The translations under genes were made by a program, and so were the position numbers. Below are positions 59,701 to 64,000 of a stretch of DNA of 64,000 bases, piece after piece. The notes below the pieces were generated by a model that saw only the letters and a program-made list of their open reading frames with translations, had not been told where the DNA came from and searched no databases. Position 1 is the first letter of the stretch, and every line of letters begins with the position of its first letter. Source of the stretch: Salvelinus alpinus. Lineage: Eukaryota; Chordata; Actinopteri; Salmoniformes; Salmonidae. The stretch is taken from contig NC_092087.1 of assembly GCF_045679555.1 (NCBI RefSeq), forward strand, positions 23,809,367 to 23,873,366. The letters run 5' to 3'.

Positions 59701-60270
59701 GTAGACAGGCAGAGCCAAGAGAAAGAATGAGTAGACAGGGAGAGCCGAGAGAAAGAATGAGTAGACAGGGAGAGCCAAGAGAAAGAATGAGTAAACAGGG
59801 AGAGCCGAGAGAAAGAATGAGTAGACAGGGAGAGCCAAGAGAAAGAATGAGTAGACAGGGAGAGCCGAGAGAAAGAATGAGTAAACAGGGAGAGCCGAGA
59901 GAAAGAATGAGTAGACAGGGAGAGCCAAGAGAAAGAATGAGTAGACAGGGAGAGCCGAGAGAAAGAATGAGTAGACAGGGAGAGCCAAGAGAAAGAATGA
60001 GTAGACAGGGAGAGCCAAGAGAAAGAATGAGTAAACAGGGAGAGCCGAGAGAAAGAATGAGTAGACAGGGAGAGCCAAGAGAAAGAATGAGTAGACAGGG
60101 AGAGCCGAGAGAAAGAATGAGTAAACAGGGAGAGCCGAGAGAAAGAATGAGTAGACAGGGAGAGCCAAGAGAAAGAATGAGTAGACAGGGAGAGCCGAGA
60201 GAAAGAATGAGTAGACAGGGAGAGCCAAGAGAAAGAATGAGTAGACAGGGAGAGCCGAGATGAAGAATGT
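59701..60270. repeat. 30-bp minisatellite, 19 units with higher-order structure
   Basis: Nineteen 30-bp units (gtagacagggagagccaaga plus gaaagaatga). Two variable positions give three unit types. Because 30 is divisible by 3, frames stay open on both strands (SRQGEPRERM-type on plus; LGSPCLLILS-type and ALPVYSFFL-type on minus). I do not consider them genes. Confidence 0.97.
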
Positions 60271-60815
60271 GCCGACTCTGATTGGGGCTCATTAGCTGAG
60301 GTGGATGTCTTGCTGTTTTAACAGGATGTCTTTTCCGCTGCTCTCTCATCATCAAATTCCACTTTCAACAGTCTAGTTGCTGGCAAAAGCTGGCACTATG
60401 GAGATCATCAGCTGGCCATGACTGCCTCTAGGTAACAAAGTTCATTGGATCAATTGTTGCAATAAGGGGGCAACATAGAAACTGCTTCAGAACAACATCA
60501 GATTATATGAAGCCCTGTGCAATTACTTTGTTTATTGAAAGAGTTTGTCAGGTGAAGCACTGTCCCTGGCTATGTAAACTGACCAGGGTGGCAGGCAGTC
60601 CTCCCTTTCATAAAACAGATGACAACATTAACAATTATGTAGAAGATGCCTCTTGTCGTTTTTTGTTTACACCATTTATTATTGGGCTTTTTTCTTCCTC
60701 CTGCTCTCTCTCCTGAACCTCCCATCTGGGCTTGGTTCCAATTGCGAAGAGAGTGAATTATTGATGTTGAGAGTTGAGCAGTGTGTGTGCGTGTTTGGAC
60801 TGTGTGCGTGTTTGG

Positions 60816-62024
<1,209 letters not shown>

Positions 62025-62079
62025 TTGTTGCGTGTGTGTGTTTGGACTGTGTGTGTGTGTGGGGAGCTTGCAATGGGTT

Positions 62080-64000
62080 GAATCACAGACTGGCACCACC
62101 ACATGCCCACTCTGTAAATACTACAATGACATCATCTCTCCTCTCCCAGCACAAACATTCACACTCCGGACTGACAATAGTGCCATTTATGGGTCAGTCA
62201 GCCTCAGTCTCCTGTGCCAGTGCCCTCTATGTGGCCCATAAGCAGACTACTCGTCCACAATGAAGCCAAGAAGCTGAAAACTGAGAGACGTCTCCATTAG
62301 ACTACACTCACTCACCATGAATGAGCAGAATTTGTCTGGAGTGTTGTGAGGGAGCGGATGTACTTAAAAGCATCGAACGGGTGACACTGTTGGCCAACTG
62401 AGTTCCCTCCATCATGACTCATCATGCCCTTTGGCAACACATCAACTATCACATTGTTCACCTTTCCTGGTGTTCCTGGAACCTCTTTGTTGCTCATCCT
62501 CTTTTTGTGATGAATAAATAGCCCACATTGCTATTTTCAAATTAATGGAGAGCATCACTGGAATGTTTGGCTGGACACAATAGAATAGTTCTGGCTTTAC
62601 ACTGATCTATTCTGTTGATGTTGGTATTTCTCAGATCTAGTGATGTCATGAGCCTGAGTAGTTTGGCACTATCGTCGTGGGTTCATGATGAACAGCAAAG
62701 ACCAGAAACCCAACCACTATGTATTTCCCATACAATACTAATGATACCTGTGATACCTGTGTTGATGTGGGAGATGTGTAAGAGCTTTGTGGGTCCAGCA
62801 CATGCTGACAGATTTATGAATAAGGAATAATAACTGTGTTGTTTTATTTAGTGAACTACAATATGCCTGTAGGCATTAACAAGTATACCTGGTCTGAACC
62901 AGGGCTTGTTTTCACCAAGTATAGAATGGGATGATGGGAGATTTGATCCAAACTAATTAGGAGGACTTGGTTTTAGGCCTTGGTTTTAGGCCTAAGGTTT
63001 TAGATTGTGTAGATTAAAGGATCTAAGTGGAAATAGATATGAACAGATGGTCATTCAAGGCCTGTAGTGTGTACACATACATAATGTACATACACACACA
63101 TGCACATATACACACACCATGGGACATTGCATGTGCACAGCATCCATGGATATTGTGTGTTCATCAAGCTGTTGGTCAGCCATGCATGGGGGAAAAACTA
63201 CATTATCTACAATGCAGCTGTTGCAGTCATAAAGTAATATTAGTACAGGTGGAATAAATCCAGAGGCTTTTGTTGTGGCCACCTCTCCATCCTACAGTGG
63301 GCTGCACCACCTTATCAGAAATGTACTATGCTGTGTCTGCCTCAGTGGGAGACTGGCTTTGTTTAAAATGAGCACTCTGGCAGCAGCCATCCTGTGAGCC
63401 ACTAGCATACATGGGGAACAGATAGGAGTTCCATGCAATGCTGCAGGGAGAGACACCAGTCTTATCTATATAATGGAGTTAGTCCAGTCAGAAAATGAAG
63501 GGATCTACCATGGTTGGTGAAGAGTAGAATACCTGAATGGGATACCTGGGACACACAATGTTTGATCACCGAGCATGGTTGGCACCACAACAAAACCATG
63601 TCTGCAACAACATAAAAAATATGTGAGAATAAGTTGTGTGTTTGCAATCAGTTATGTCTTATCTGGTGTACATTCAATACGAACTGCGCATTCACTTAAT
63701 CATTCCCAGCCTGTCATTGGGCACTGGGACCGGTCAACCCACAGATAGAGGATGTCTTCTCTCTCAGTCATGGTCTGATCAAATTTAGCCACTGACTGAC
63801 TGACCCTATTGTGACAAATTCAATTTCCCCTTTCTGTGTTTCTCTGTGAGAGCATCGTCTGTAGGACAGTCTGTCTGTAGCCCTATGTCACTGCAGTCAA
63901 TCTATAGATACAGACACACAATCTCATTAGGAGTTAGAGATTCATGTCAGTGAAACCATTGGATGTCTTTAAGGCCCCAATCCAAAATGAGAATATACTG
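62080..64000. other. No gene recognised
   Basis: Unassigned sequence with short frames only. No dysbindin exon was recognised. Confidence 0.45.

Overview
The window looks like nuclear DNA of a salmonid fish (Oncorhynchus/Salmo type). It has intron-containing vertebrate genes in a matrix very rich in Tc1/mariner transposons of salmonid type (two of the Sleeping Beauty family), L2-like and other LINEs, SINE-like repeats and long (GT)n arrays. Species-level assignment is inference from repeat content.

Two protein-coding genes can be read with confidence, both on the minus strand. (1) A complete TAF4 gene (TFIID subunit 4) covers 23394 down to 11542. I resolve 16 coding exons with consensus splice sites and compatible phases, giving an open frame of 963 residues with the TAFH/NHR1 domain, the histone-fold region and the conserved C-terminal tail. 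(2) The 3' half of a dysbindin gene (DTNBP1-like) covers 43494 down to 41443 in three coding exons. Its 5' exons were not found and should lie in the repeat-filled region to the right or beyond the window. A third locus, 31155 down to about 28436, holds exon-like pieces of a cadherin (best guess CDH26-like) with a nonsense codon and a frameshift, and is called a pseudogene.

Layout. 1-8.7 kb: LINE ORF1 remnant, a foldback Tc1 with 415-bp arms, and an unclassified long repeat broken up by two other elements. 8.7-9.1 kb: an unassigned open frame. 10-23.5 kb: TAF4, whose introns carry four mobile elements including a Tc1 with an intact 340-aa transposase. 25-31.3 kb: LINE and hAT remnants, then the cadherin pseudogene with a Tc1 in it. 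32-41 kb: nested LINE, Tc1 and foldback elements. 41.4-43.5 kb: dysbindin 3' exons. 44-57.3 kb: unclassified repeats, hairpin repeats, LINEs, one truncated and one full-length Sleeping Beauty-family element, and a gypsy 3' end with a perfect 94-bp inverted repeat. 57.3-64 kb: mostly unassigned sequence, a 30-bp minisatellite with higher-order structure, and a LINE inside a (GT)n tract.

I see no bacterial-type system, CRISPR array or operon. The most notable features are structural: transposon and microsatellite sequence lying within a few bases of TAF4 splice sites, large perfect or near-perfect inverted repeats made from mobile-element ends, and nested insertions whose order can be read from target-site duplications.
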